64,000 nt of DNA from Methylobacter sp. (lineage in GTDB: Bacteria; Pseudomonadota; Gammaproteobacteria; Methylococcales; Methylomonadaceae), in NCBI GenBank assembly GCA_030653175.1, contig JAURZV010000082.1:1-64000 (forward strand), written 5' to 3'. The stretch's first letter is position 1; each line of letters starts with the position of its first letter. The notes beneath the pieces were generated by a model. It was not told the DNA's origin and searched no databases. It saw only the letters and a program-made list of their open reading frames with translations. Of this stretch, positions 33,437-42,269 are shown in pieces. The position numbers were made by a program, and so were the translations under genes.

Positions 33437-34471
33437 ATGTTTAATATTATGATTAATACTGAAGCCGCCGCACATTTTCGCCGATTGGGCACAATTACTA
33501 TTTTCGCCGTTTATTTTGTCATCCTTGTCGGTGGGATCGTAAGAGCTTCCGGTTCAGGTATGGGTTGCCCCGACTGGCCGACTTGCTTTGGACAGTGGGT
33601 GCCGCCAACTGATGAATCCCAGCTACCCGCTAATTATCATGAGATTTATGCAAAGCTCGGTTATGAAAGCACCCAGTTTAACCCGGTAAAAACCTGGACC
33701 GAGTACACCAATCGCCTGGTCGGTGTGACGATTGGATTTTTGATTTTGCTGACGGCCTGGTCATCGCGTATTTATCTTAAAACCGACAAAACCATTTTTT
33801 ATTTGGCGGTCAGTGTGTTTTTGCTGGTCGGTTTTCAAGGGTGGCTAGGTTCTACAGTTGTGGCAAGCAACCTCAAGCCCTTGATGATCACCTTGCACAT
33901 GTTGCTGGCTTTGTTCATAGTCGCATTGCTTATTTATACGATTGCCCGTTCGCAACGGGATGTCATCGCCCGGATTGATGTTCGATCATTGCCGGATAAA
34001 TTTAGAACCGTCTTAATCGCGGCAATGATCATGACCCTGTTACAAGTAGCTATGGGAACCCAGGTCAGGGAAGCCGTGGATTTTATTGCTCATAATCATG
34101 CTTATATTGAGCGCCAATACTGGCGGGACGATTTTCCGGTCATTTTTTACATACACAGATCATTCTCCTCGATTATTTTATTCACTAACCTTTGGTTAGC
34201 TTGGAAGATTGTCCGGTCTGTCGATAAAAAAAGCTTGTTACGGCGTATTGGTTTATCTCTAGCCGCTTTGGTAATTACGGCCATTCTTGCAGGCATCAGC
34301 CTTGACAGATTGGCTATGCCGCCGGTTGCCCAGCCGATACACTTGTTGATGGCCAATCTCATTTTCGGGGTACAGTTTTTCCTGTACAGTTGCCTGAATT
34401 ACGCTTCGGCAATCGCTCCAGGCATTGCTCTACCTCCTGCATCCGTGCAGTCGTCAAAAAACCAGGCTTAG
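33437..34471 (+). CDS. ctaA: Heme A synthase (COX15/CtaA)
   Basis: 344 residues with about eight membrane helices. The family block GGIVRASGSGMGCPDWPTCFGQW is present; later histidine-bearing helices include ITLHMLLALFIVALL and FYIHRSFSSIILF. It oxidises heme O to heme A for cytochrome c oxidase. The last residues (about APGIALPPASVQSSKNQA) are encoded by the dispersed repeat also at 19873-19905, so the C-terminus is repeat-derived. Confidence 0.93.
   Translation: MFNIMINTEAAAHFRRLGTITIFAVYFVILVGGIVRASGSGMGCPDWPTCFGQWVPPTDESQLPANYHEIYAKLGYESTQFNPVKTWTEYTNRLVGVTIGFLILLTAWSSRIYLKTDKTIFYLAVSVFLLVGFQGWLGSTVVASNLKPLMITLHMLLALFIVALLIYTIARSQRDVIARIDVRSLPDKFRTVLIAAMIMTLLQVAMGTQVREAVDFIAHNHAYIERQYWRDDFPVIFYIHRSFSSIILFTNLWLAWKIVRSVDKKSLLRRIGLSLAALVITAILAGISLDRLAMPPVAQPIHLLMANLIFGVQFFLYSCLNYASAIAPGIALPPASVQSSKNQA
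34422..34454 (+). repeat. Dispersed repeat forming the ctaA 3' end
   Basis: GCATTGCTCTACCTCCTGC then ATCCGTGCAGTCGT, two mismatches from 19873-19905. In that copy it is the centre of a longer palindrome; here only the centre is present and is translated. Confidence 0.65.
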
Positions 34472-34498
34472 TTGGTGATTTAAGGCAGATCGATTAAC

Positions 34499-34568
34499 GC
34501 ATCACGAAGATATGAAGGATACGCATAAAAACATAAACTTCGTGTCCTTCGTGTCTTCGTGGTGAATA
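34499..34568. repeat. CACGAAG palindromic repeat
   Basis: CATCACGAAGATATGAAGGA faces TGTCCTTCGTGTCTTCGTGGTG. Another copy lies on the far side of the following gene (35817-35883), and the family also flanks folP. Confidence 0.65.
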
Positions 34569-34698
34569 AAAGAATCGGATATACAGACCGAACATCGGCT
34601 AAGTTGGTGCCGCACCCTGCCGTTGATTTTATAGTTCCTGTCATCAAGCGCCTTATTGGATGTAGAATGGCGTAACTAAAAATAAATCCCGGTTATCA

Positions 34699-35802
34699 AT
34701 GACACCTCAAGCTCAGCCTATAAATCTACGTTTTCTAAGAGACTCCTTTAAGCGTTTTTTACCAAATCCCCAAGCTGTTGCGTTGGCAATCATTCTGATT
34801 GTCAGTTTTGTGCTGATTTATTCATTGTCCGACCTGTTAATGCCGGTTTTCGTGTCAATCGTGCTGGCGTACCTGCTGGAAGGTCTGGTAAGCAAGGCTG
34901 AAAGCATGAAAATGCCGCGTCTGCCGGCTATCTATCTGGTGTTTTCAGTGTTTATGGCTTGTTTGGGCTTTTTATTGTTTTATTTGATACCGATAGTTTC
35001 CCAACAGGCCGTCGAGCTCGTTCAACATATCCCGGAGATACTTAACAGGGCGCAAATCGGAATCATGAGCTTGCCGGAAATGTATCCGCAATTTATTTCA
35101 GAAAGCAAAATTCAGCAGATGATGTTTGCCGTGCAGCGGGAATTGTTAACTTACGGGCAAAATGTATTGTCGCATTCGGCAGCATCTGTTGTGGGGCTGG
35201 TCAGTGTAATGATCTATCTGTTCCTGGTACCGATGATGGTCTTTTTCTTTTTAAAAGACAAACAGATGCTAGTGTCCTGGTTTTTGCAGTTTATGCCCAA
35301 GGACAGACATTTGACCGTACGCGTTTGGGAAGAGGTCGATATACAGATCGGCAATTATGTGCACGGCAAGTTTGCCGAAGTTTTTATCCTCTGGGCTGTC
35401 AGTTATGTGACTTACGCGGCAATGGGGCTGAATTATGCCATGTTGCTGGCTGTTTTGATGGGCTTGCAGGTCATTATTCCCTACATCGGTGCAACGCTGG
35501 TTACCTTCCCGGTTTTGGGCGTCGCTTATTTTCAGTGGGGATTAAGCGGTGATGAGTTTATGTACGTTGTTATTGTATACTCAATTATTCAGGCGTTGGA
35601 CGGCGTTATATTAGTGCCGGTGTTATTTTCCGAGGCGGTTAATTTACATGCTGTAGCGATCATTATCGCCATTTTGTTTTTTGGCGGTTTGTGGGGTTTT
35701 TGGGGAGTATTTTTGGCGATTCCATTAGCGACCGTTGTCAAGGCGGTGCTGACTGCCTGGCCACGGATTGGCGATAAAAACCTGGATGCAAATTATAGTT
35801 GA
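34699..35802 (+). CDS. AI-2E family transporter (PerM-like)
   Basis: 367 residues with about seven membrane helices. Typical family segments are LSDLLMPVFVSIVLAYLLEGL, the mid-protein cytoplasmic helices, and LNYAMLLAVLMGLQVIIPYIG, ending in FFGGLWGFWGVFLAIPLATVVKAVL. The family includes the E. coli autoinducer-2 exporter TqsA and many members of other or unknown function. Flanked on both sides by CACGAAG palindromic repeats. Confidence 0.9.
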   Translation: MTPQAQPINLRFLRDSFKRFLPNPQAVALAIILIVSFVLIYSLSDLLMPVFVSIVLAYLLEGLVSKAESMKMPRLPAIYLVFSVFMACLGFLLFYLIPIVSQQAVELVQHIPEILNRAQIGIMSLPEMYPQFISESKIQQMMFAVQRELLTYGQNVLSHSAASVVGLVSVMIYLFLVPMMVFFFLKDKQMLVSWFLQFMPKDRHLTVRVWEEVDIQIGNYVHGKFAEVFILWAVSYVTYAAMGLNYAMLLAVLMGLQVIIPYIGATLVTFPVLGVAYFQWGLSGDEFMYVVIVYSIIQALDGVILVPVLFSEAVNLHAVAIIIAILFFGGLWGFWGVFLAIPLATVVKAVLTAWPRIGDKNLDANYS

Positions 35803-35816
35803 TGTTTGCAATAGCT

Positions 35817-35883
35817 AAGAAATCACGAAGGACACGAAGTTTTATGTTTCATTCTTCGTGTCCTTTGTGCCTTCGTGGTGTTT
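35817..35883. repeat. CACGAAG palindromic repeat
   Basis: AATCACGAAGGACACGAAG faces CTTCGTGTCC then TTTGTGCCTTCGTGGTG. It lies between the convergent AI-2E and phoH genes and could serve as their terminator. Confidence 0.65.
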
Positions 35884-35942
35884 TTATGTGGCTTACGTAA
35901 CACATCAATTATTAATTCGGCTAATGTTGTTTGAGCGAATAT

Positions 35943-37358
35943 CTACAAAATATCTGAAGCGTAATCGGCTAAGCGTGAGCGTTCGCCGCGCCGCAAGGTG
36001 ATATGCGCTCCATACGGCCAGGTTTTAAAACGATCTACAACATAAGTGAGTCCGGAGGTTGTCGCCGTTAAATAAGGCGTGTCGATCTGCGACAGGTTGC
36101 CGATACAGATGATTTTTGTTCCGGGGCCTGCGCGGGTTATCAATGTTTTCATCTGTTTTGAGGTCAGGTTTTGAGCCTCATCAATGATCAGGAAGCGATT
36201 GAGGAATGTCCGTCCGCGCATAAAGTTAAGCGACCTGATTTTGACCCGGTTCATAATGATGTTGCTGGTTGCGCTTTGTTCCCATTCGCCGTGTTCTGCA
36301 TTTTGACCCAGCAGTTCAAGGTTATCGATTAACGCGCCCATCCACGGAGCCATTTTTTCTTCTTCGGTACCGGGCAAAAAGCCTATATCTTCGCCAACAG
36401 GGACGGTTTCGCGGGTCATGATGATTTCCTGGTAGGTCTTGTTTTCCAGGGTCAAGGTAAGTCCTGCGGCCAAGGCCAATAGGGTTTTGCCCGTACCCGC
36501 CGTACCCAGTAAGGTAACAAAATCAATGTTAGGGTCCAACAAAACATTGAGGGCAAAGTTCTGCTCCCGATTCTTTGCCGTTATGCCCCAGACATTGTTA
36601 TGTTTTACACGATAATCCTTTGCCAATTCCAATACTGCAACTTGTCCGTCACAAGATCTGACGATGGCTTCAAAATTGTTTTCGTCTTCTATGTACAAAT
36701 ATTGGTTGGGATACCATTCGGTTACTATGGGGTCTTCCAGCTTGTAAAAAGTGCGGCTTTTTTCCTGCCAGGATTCCATTTTGGTGCCGTGTATTTCCCA
36801 GAAATCTTTTTCCAATGCCATGGCGCCGCTATATAACAGGTCAATGTCATCCAGGGTCTGGTCGTTATGGTAGTCTTCGGCAAGCAATTCCAACGTCGCT
36901 GCCTTGATGCGCATGTTGATGTCTTTCGATACCAGAATAACGGTGGTGTCGGGCAGTTCCTTGGTGAGTGCCAAGACAATGCGGAGTATGGAGTTATCGG
37001 CAAGATTGCCGGGCATGCTTTCCGGTAGCAGGGCGGTCATGGCGCTGGTTTGGAAATATAAACGCCCGCTGTCAGTGGTATCAACATTCGGCCCGTGTTT
37101 TATGCTCGACAACGGCAGACCATCGTTGATGGTTTGCTGGTTGGCGTCGCAGATTAATTCATCCAGAAACCGGCTGACCTGTCTTACATTGCGCGCCAGT
37201 TCGGTTAGGCCTTTTTTTGCATGATCGAGTTCTTCCAGAACAATCATGGGTATAAAAATGTCATGTTCCTTAAAGCGGAAGATGGATGCTGGATCGTGCA
37301 TCAGCACGTTGGTGTCCAGGACAAACAGTTTTTTATCCGGCGATGTTTGAATGTTCAT
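35943..37358 (-). CDS. PhoH family protein with N-terminal PIN domain (PhoH2/YlaK type)
   Basis: 471 residues. A PIN domain covers about 1-150 (LFVLDTNVLMHDPASIF, EELDHAKKG). A PhoH ATPase follows, with Walker A LLGTAGTGKTLLALAAGL (about 280) and Walker B FLIIDEAQNL. PhoH2 proteins are RNA helicase/RNases that combine both domains. It starts two bases after the bcp stop and is in the same orientation. Confidence 0.95.
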   Translation of the reverse strand: MNIQTSPDKKLFVLDTNVLMHDPASIFRFKEHDIFIPMIVLEELDHAKKGLTELARNVRQVSRFLDELICDANQQTINDGLPLSSIKHGPNVDTTDSGRLYFQTSAMTALLPESMPGNLADNSILRIVLALTKELPDTTVILVSKDINMRIKAATLELLAEDYHNDQTLDDIDLLYSGAMALEKDFWEIHGTKMESWQEKSRTFYKLEDPIVTEWYPNQYLYIEDENNFEAIVRSCDGQVAVLELAKDYRVKHNNVWGITAKNREQNFALNVLLDPNIDFVTLLGTAGTGKTLLALAAGLTLTLENKTYQEIIMTRETVPVGEDIGFLPGTEEEKMAPWMGALIDNLELLGQNAEHGEWEQSATSNIIMNRVKIRSLNFMRGRTFLNRFLIIDEAQNLTSKQMKTLITRAGPGTKIICIGNLSQIDTPYLTATTSGLTYVVDRFKTWPYGAHITLRRGERSRLADYASDIL

Positions 37359-37360
37359 AG

Positions 37361-37831
37361 TTAGTTGCTTGTGAGTTCATGTAACGCTTGCAGCACTTCT
37401 TCACAATGGCTTTTGACTTTTACTTTGCGCCACTCATCGACAAGTACGCCCTGAGGATTGATTAGAAAGGTGCTGCGCTCGATGCCTCGAACCTGCTTGC
37501 CGTACATGTTTTTCATTTTGATAACGTCAAACAGCTGACACAGCTTTTCATCCGGATCTGAAAGCAGGTCAAAAGGGAATTCCTGTTTGCATTTAAAGCC
37601 TTCGTGAACGCGGACGGTATCTCGGGATACGCCTACTATGACAGCATTGAGTGCGGTGAATTTTTCGATGTTATCGCGAAAACTTTGGCCTTCCTGAGTA
37701 CAACCGGGTGTATTGTCTTTGGGGTAAAAATAGATAATAAGGTATTTACCTTGGTAGTCGCTTAGTTTTACCGTTTTATCGCCGGTAGATGAAGCCTCAA
37801 AATCGGGGACAGCGTTGCCGAGTGTTATCAT
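37361..37831 (-). CDS. bcp: Thioredoxin-dependent peroxiredoxin (Bcp/PrxQ)
   Basis: 156 residues with the peroxidatic Cys44 in PKDNTPGCTQEGQSF. The position where PrxQ proteins often have the resolving cysteine, five residues on, is not cysteine, so this is the variant without the intrahelical disulfide. It reduces hydrogen peroxide and alkyl peroxides. It sits between a GcvR-like gene and phoH in one same-strand run. Confidence 0.94.
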   Translation of the reverse strand: MITLGNAVPDFEASSTGDKTVKLSDYQGKYLIIYFYPKDNTPGCTQEGQSFRDNIEKFTALNAVIVGVSRDTVRVHEGFKCKQEFPFDLLSDPDEKLCQLFDVIKMKNMYGKQVRGIERSTFLINPQGVLVDEWRKVKVKSHCEEVLQALHELTSN

Positions 37832-37839
37832 TATTCAGT

Positions 37840-38364
37840 CTATCGTTTTATGGGTTCAAGAATGGCATCTATATTTAGCTGGTCGCAGAAATCCAGAAAC
37901 TCTTCGCGTAGCGATAACAGGTGAAGTTGCGGCGGGATCAAAATCACAAACTTGGTTGAGAATACTGAGGTTTGAATATAGGGCGCCTGATAGCAGCTGC
38001 CGGTTATTTCCTCAATATCTATCTCCCGGTCAAACAGAAAGGTGGTAATGGATTCTGTGACATTATCGCGATCCAGGGATATTGTTTCCAATGAGTAGGG
38101 AACGCACTCTTTGATTTTGTCTTTTTGATCAGGCCGCAAGGTATGAATTTTGATGTCCAGTCGCCTCTGGATAATATCCAGTGTACTTTCAAATTTGGCA
38201 ATTTGATTCCAATTGCCCTGAATAAGCAGGTATGCCGCAGTAGACTGAGCGAGACGGGATGATCTTATTTCCAAAATATTACATTTACAGTCGCGCACGG
38301 CGGGTAATATTTCGGCAATAAATTTAATTTGATGGTTGCCTAAGGCTGTGATAGCTAGTTGCAT
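37840..38364 (-). CDS. GcvR-like ACT-domain regulatory protein
   Basis: 174 residues from the ATG at 38364. Two ACT-like units are visible: MQLAITALGNHQIKFIAEILPAVRDCKCNILEI and PYSLETISLDRDNVTESITTFLFDREIDIEEI. This arrangement is that of the glycine cleavage repressor GcvR, which acts by protein-protein contact. The bcp gene follows after eight bases, the order seen in many gammaproteobacteria. Confidence 0.82.
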   Translation of the reverse strand: MQLAITALGNHQIKFIAEILPAVRDCKCNILEIRSSRLAQSTAAYLLIQGNWNQIAKFESTLDIIQRRLDIKIHTLRPDQKDKIKECVPYSLETISLDRDNVTESITTFLFDREIDIEEITGSCYQAPYIQTSVFSTKFVILIPPQLHLLSLREEFLDFCDQLNIDAILEPIKR

Positions 38365-38531
38365 TTTGTTTCTTAGAAGTTTTTTTGAAAGTTTAGCATC
38401 AAATGAGTGAAACTTGATGAACATTAAGTTTATTTGGTATTAAAATGATTAAAATTGTTTTTCTGCCGATAAACGCTGAGCGCTACATTTAAGCTTTGTG
38501 GTTATCTTACAACTCATTACCGAGCCTGAAT

Positions 38532-40985
38532 ATGACTGATTCAATAGATAAAAAATTAAAAGAAAAACACGATAATCTCGATGATGATTTGGATGCCATG
38601 CTGGACGAGGCGGAATCTTCCCTTCTCCCGATGAATGAGTTTCAGGACGATGAAGATGCTATCGATAGATTGTTGATGAATGCCGGATTTGATACAGATG
38701 ATGCGCCAATGCAAGCAACCGAGGGTGATGATGTTAGTGCGCTTGAAGAGTTGGATGATTTCCCTGATTTCCCTGATTTTAGTGATTTCAATGAGCCGGA
38801 AATGGTTCGACAGGACTCACCGCGAACGGCCGCAGTTGAAGAAGTTGATGATGAGCCTGAGTTGGCTACGGGGAGTTTATCAGCGCTTACTGATGATGTG
38901 GTTTTACCAGACGAAATTGATGATGTTGACGAATCGGATATGACTTATGAGGATGAGGTTGAAGCGTCGGCTCCGGCTTTGGCGGAAATTGAAGAATCAG
39001 ATGTAGAGGATGATGTTGGCACAGATGAAGAGCTGGATGATTTTTCGGACTTTAGTGATTTCAATGAGCCGGACATAATTCCGGTAGAAATTGATGAGTC
39101 TGAACAAGATACAGAAAACTTATCCACGCATGTTGATGCTGTCGGCTTGTCGGATGAAATTGATGATTTTTCCAGTTTTAATGATGATTTTGACGAATCG
39201 GATATGATTCAGGATGATGAGGTTGACGTACCGGTTCAGGCTGGAACGGATTCAATCGCATCCAATCAAGAACAGCAGGCAGCAGTTGAACAATTCTCCT
39301 ATGATGAAGGTGTTGTTGAAAGCTTACTTCCGGATGCCGGTTTTGATTCGGGGAATGCGCTAGAACAAACGGGCGGGAAATCGGATGAGCTTGTTGATGA
39401 TGCGGGTTTGTCGGACGAAATTGATGATTTCTCCGGCTTTGGTGATGATTTTGACGAATCGGATATGATTCAGGGTGATGAGATTGCAGTATCGGCTCCG
39501 GTTGAAACGGATTTAATCGCATCCAATCAAGAACAGCAGGCAGCAGTTGAAGAATCATTTAATGACTTGCAGAATAATGAAAATGGCATTGACAGTCTAC
39601 TCATGGATTCCGGTTTTAATGCAGAGGATGTGTTAGAGCAAACGGTTGGGAAGAAGAAAGATGAGTTTGGCGATGATGCGGATTTGAGCGAAATTGATGA
39701 TTTTTTTCAATTGGATGAGGTGAGTGATGATTTTTCCAGGGAGACAGAGGAGGATCAGTTAGCAGAGACTGAACAATCGATTCAAGATGAAGATGATTTT
39801 CTTTTACCTGATTTTGATATTACTGCTGATATCGAAATGTCCGATATGGGTGGTAATTCAGGAATTAAAGAAGATGAGTTGGCTGATGCCTTTGGTGACA
39901 CTGATTTCTTGGACGAAGATGAAGCCGTCCAGGCTTTTGAGCCGGAAATCGCGGGATTCAAATCGGAAGATGACGAAGCGATTTTCGAATCTCAACCGAA
40001 ACAAGCTGCCGATGCGGCTATAGACGATATTGAAAACGCAAAGATGAATCCTTTGGGATTTGAACAGGAAAATATTAAAAAACAGCTGGAAGACGCTGAA
40101 AATAAAGTTAAAAAAGCAAAGCTTTTCAGTTACGTAGCGTTGGGATTCGGTGCAGTTGCGTTAAGCGCAGCAGCTGGATTGGGGGTGATGGTTTACGGTG
40201 CAAAATCTGAAGTTTCAAAATTAACGGAACAGGTTTCAACTCTTGAGGCAAACTTGGCAAAGAATGCTGAAAATAATCCGAATGAAGAAATTAACGCGGT
40301 GATGAACTCTGTTGTGCAGTTGAATCAGCAGGTTTATGGTTTTATAACGGAGCTCAAAGAAACCCCCCAGTTCCCTGTTGATTTGTTAAATAACAAGGTG
40401 CCTGATATTGTGGCGAAACAGGGCATGGTAAGTAAGGCGCTTGACATGTTACAGGTCAAAATGGGGGGGGCGGAAGGAAAGATGCCTTTGAAGCCATGGG
40501 TTGCTGAACCTATTAAGGTTGAAGCTGTGCATGAGCATGCACCGGTTAAAGAAGAAAATGCACATGAGATTGCACCAACCAAAGAGAGAGCCAAGCATGA
40601 AACAACGCCTGCTAAAGTAGAGACTGTGCCTGAAACCGTGCCTGCCAAAGCCAAAACTCAACCCGAAGCGGTGCCGGCCAAACCAATAACTCCGCCGAAA
40701 GCTGTTTTTAAAGAGGAGCCTGTAAAGGCAAGCAAACAAACAGCCACTGCTGCAAAGTGGGGGGTAAATCTGGCGGCATTCAAACAGGAATGGTTTGCCA
40801 AAAGCAAAGCGGCTGAATTTGCACGCCTGGGTGTTTTTGCTGAAGTAATCCCGGTCCGTGAAAAGAATACAACAATGTATCGACTGCGAGTCGGGGGCTT
40901 TAAAAGCAAAGCGGAAGCGTTTTCCAATACGGATAGGCTAAAAGAGACACTTAATTTGGATTCAGTTTGGGTAAGTGATAACTAG
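38532..40985 (+). CDS. Acidic repeat-containing membrane protein with C-terminal SPOR domain
   Basis: 817 residues from the ATG at 38532. Residues 1-500 are extremely rich in Asp and Glu and contain repeats built on DEIDDFSxFxDDFDESDMIQ and SNQEQQAAVE. One membrane helix (LFSYVALGFGAVALSAAAGLGVMVYG, about 530-555) follows, then a coiled coil, a Lys/Pro/Ala/Glu-rich linker, and a SPOR-like domain from about 740 (WGVNLAAFKQEWFAKSKAAEFARLG). SPOR domains bind denuded septal peptidoglycan, so the acidic half is probably cytoplasmic. Function unknown; a cell-division or envelope role is likely. Confidence 0.78.
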   Translation: MTDSIDKKLKEKHDNLDDDLDAMLDEAESSLLPMNEFQDDEDAIDRLLMNAGFDTDDAPMQATEGDDVSALEELDDFPDFPDFSDFNEPEMVRQDSPRTAAVEEVDDEPELATGSLSALTDDVVLPDEIDDVDESDMTYEDEVEASAPALAEIEESDVEDDVGTDEELDDFSDFSDFNEPDIIPVEIDESEQDTENLSTHVDAVGLSDEIDDFSSFNDDFDESDMIQDDEVDVPVQAGTDSIASNQEQQAAVEQFSYDEGVVESLLPDAGFDSGNALEQTGGKSDELVDDAGLSDEIDDFSGFGDDFDESDMIQGDEIAVSAPVETDLIASNQEQQAAVEESFNDLQNNENGIDSLLMDSGFNAEDVLEQTVGKKKDEFGDDADLSEIDDFFQLDEVSDDFSRETEEDQLAETEQSIQDEDDFLLPDFDITADIEMSDMGGNSGIKEDELADAFGDTDFLDEDEAVQAFEPEIAGFKSEDDEAIFESQPKQAADAAIDDIENAKMNPLGFEQENIKKQLEDAENKVKKAKLFSYVALGFGAVALSAAAGLGVMVYGAKSEVSKLTEQVSTLEANLAKNAENNPNEEINAVMNSVVQLNQQVYGFITELKETPQFPVDLLNNKVPDIVAKQGMVSKALDMLQVKMGGAEGKMPLKPWVAEPIKVEAVHEHAPVKEENAHEIAPTKERAKHETTPAKVETVPETVPAKAKTQPEAVPAKPITPPKAVFKEEPVKASKQTATAAKWGVNLAAFKQEWFAKSKAAEFARLGVFAEVIPVREKNTTMYRLRVGGFKSKAEAFSNTDRLKETLNLDSVWVSDN

Positions 40986-40990
40986 AGCTA

Positions 40991-41902
40991 ATGCCGGTTA
41001 TGAGAGAGAAAAAGCTTGTTGTAGCGGTATCATCCAGAGCGCTATTCAATCTGGATGAATCGCATGCGATATTTGAAACGCAAGGTAAGGAAGCTTTCTG
41101 TCGTTATCAAATAGAACATGAAGATGAAATTTTGGAGCCGGGCTACGGCTTCGTCCTGGTTAAAAAGTTTTTGAGCTTAAATGACAGCTGCCCCGATGAC
41201 CCTCTGGTCGAAATCATCCTGTTATCACAAAATAGTGCCGATACGGGGTTAAGGATTTTTAATTCCATTGCTCATTACCAGTTGAAGATTATCCGCGCGG
41301 CATTCACCAGTGGCGTATCTCCATACAGTTACATTCCTGCATTCGGTGCACATCTGTTTTTATCGACCAATGCCGATGATGTCGCCAAGGCTCTGTGTGC
41401 GGGTTTTGCCGCGGCGACCATTCTTTGCGGGCCTTCCATGACACATCATTCCGATCAGCTGCGCATCGCTTTTGATGGAGATTCGGTATTGTTTTCGGAT
41501 GAGTCGGAACGGATTTATCAACAGCGCGGCCTGGATGTGTTTACCGAAAATGAGCGTAATGAAGCCAAAAAACTCTTGCCGGGCGGGCCTTTTAAGGACT
41601 TTTTAAGCGCTCTGCATTATATCCAAACGCAGTTTGATCCTGAGTCATCACCGATAAGAACCGCATTGGTGACCGCCCGAGCGGCTCCGGCTCATGAGCG
41701 GGTAGTCAGAACGCTAAGAGCTTGGGGTATCCGTATCGATGAAGCGCTTTTTTTGGGAGGCATAGACAAAGGCGCTTTTTTGAAGGCATTCGGTGCGGAT
41801 ATTTTCTTTGATGATCAAAAAGGTCATTGTGAGTCTGCCGCCCGGCATGTTACCGCGGCACATGTGCCGCATGGCATCTCTAACGCGCATGAAATAACTT
41901 GA
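40991..41902 (+). CDS. Cytosolic 5'-nucleotidase-like protein
   Basis: 303 residues matching the NT5C1-type bacterial 5'-nucleotidases: VVAVSSRALFNLDES near the N-terminus, NSADTGLRIFNSI, RAAFTSGVSPYSYI, and the C-terminal IDEALFLGGIDKGAFLKAF with FFDDQKGHCE. It would dephosphorylate nucleoside monophosphates. Five bases after the SPOR gene. The last codons and stop are inside an inverted-repeat element (41882-41980), so its C-terminus was altered by insertion. Confidence 0.85.
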   Translation: MPVMREKKLVVAVSSRALFNLDESHAIFETQGKEAFCRYQIEHEDEILEPGYGFVLVKKFLSLNDSCPDDPLVEIILLSQNSADTGLRIFNSIAHYQLKIIRAAFTSGVSPYSYIPAFGAHLFLSTNADDVAKALCAGFAAATILCGPSMTHHSDQLRIAFDGDSVLFSDESERIYQQRGLDVFTENERNEAKKLLPGGPFKDFLSALHYIQTQFDPESSPIRTALVTARAAPAHERVVRTLRAWGIRIDEALFLGGIDKGAFLKAFGADIFFDDQKGHCESAARHVTAAHVPHGISNAHEIT

Positions 41903-41980
41903 GCATCTGTGGGGGCGAATTCATTCGCCCCCACAGATCGCACAAAATGTTTCTATTGGTGATTTTATTTCATGCGCGTT
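41882..41980. mobile_element. 99-bp inverted-repeat element overlapping a gene end
   Basis: AACGCGCATGAAATAA and TTATTTCATGCGCGTT are perfect 16-bp outer arms. The inside carries the palindrome ATCTGTGGGGGCGA/TCGCCCCCACAGAT. Shared AAATAACTTGARCA and GGGGCGA/TCGCCC parts link it to the element at 42383-42474. It provides the stop codon of the 5'-nucleotidase. Confidence 0.6.
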
Positions 41981-41993
41981 CCTTAGCGAAACG

Positions 41994-42170
41994 CTAATAC
42001 TTCATTATTGGCACCCCGCTTTCATCCAGCACAGCAATCGCTTCCTCACAGCTGATTATATTTTCCTTATTTTTTAGAATATAGCCAGCCATACCCTCAA
42101 TGGCCTTAAGCTAATGAACTGAAACACTTTGTCAAACAGCTCAGCCATTTTTTCTTTTCCGATAAGCGTC
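41994..42170 (-). pseudogene. Decayed small gene, unknown
   Basis: Minus-strand reading gives MAELFDKVFQFISL, then after a one-base shift KAIEGMAGYILKNKENIISCEEAIAVLDESGVPIMKY and a stop. The two parts together look like a short protein broken by a frameshift. No family recognised; it could also be chance. Confidence 0.25.
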
Positions 42171-42269
42171 GATTGTACTTATGAGTTGAATCTAAGGGCA
42201 GTATGAAGAGGGGCAGGGGGTTGCAACACAGCGGTGACCAAGAAAATTCTCAATCACCGCGTCATTTTT

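Noticed and set aside
39178..39558. Repetitive Pro/His/Gln-rich frame opposite the acidic SPOR gene
   Set aside because: Its repeats are the mirror of the acidic repeats on the plus strand.
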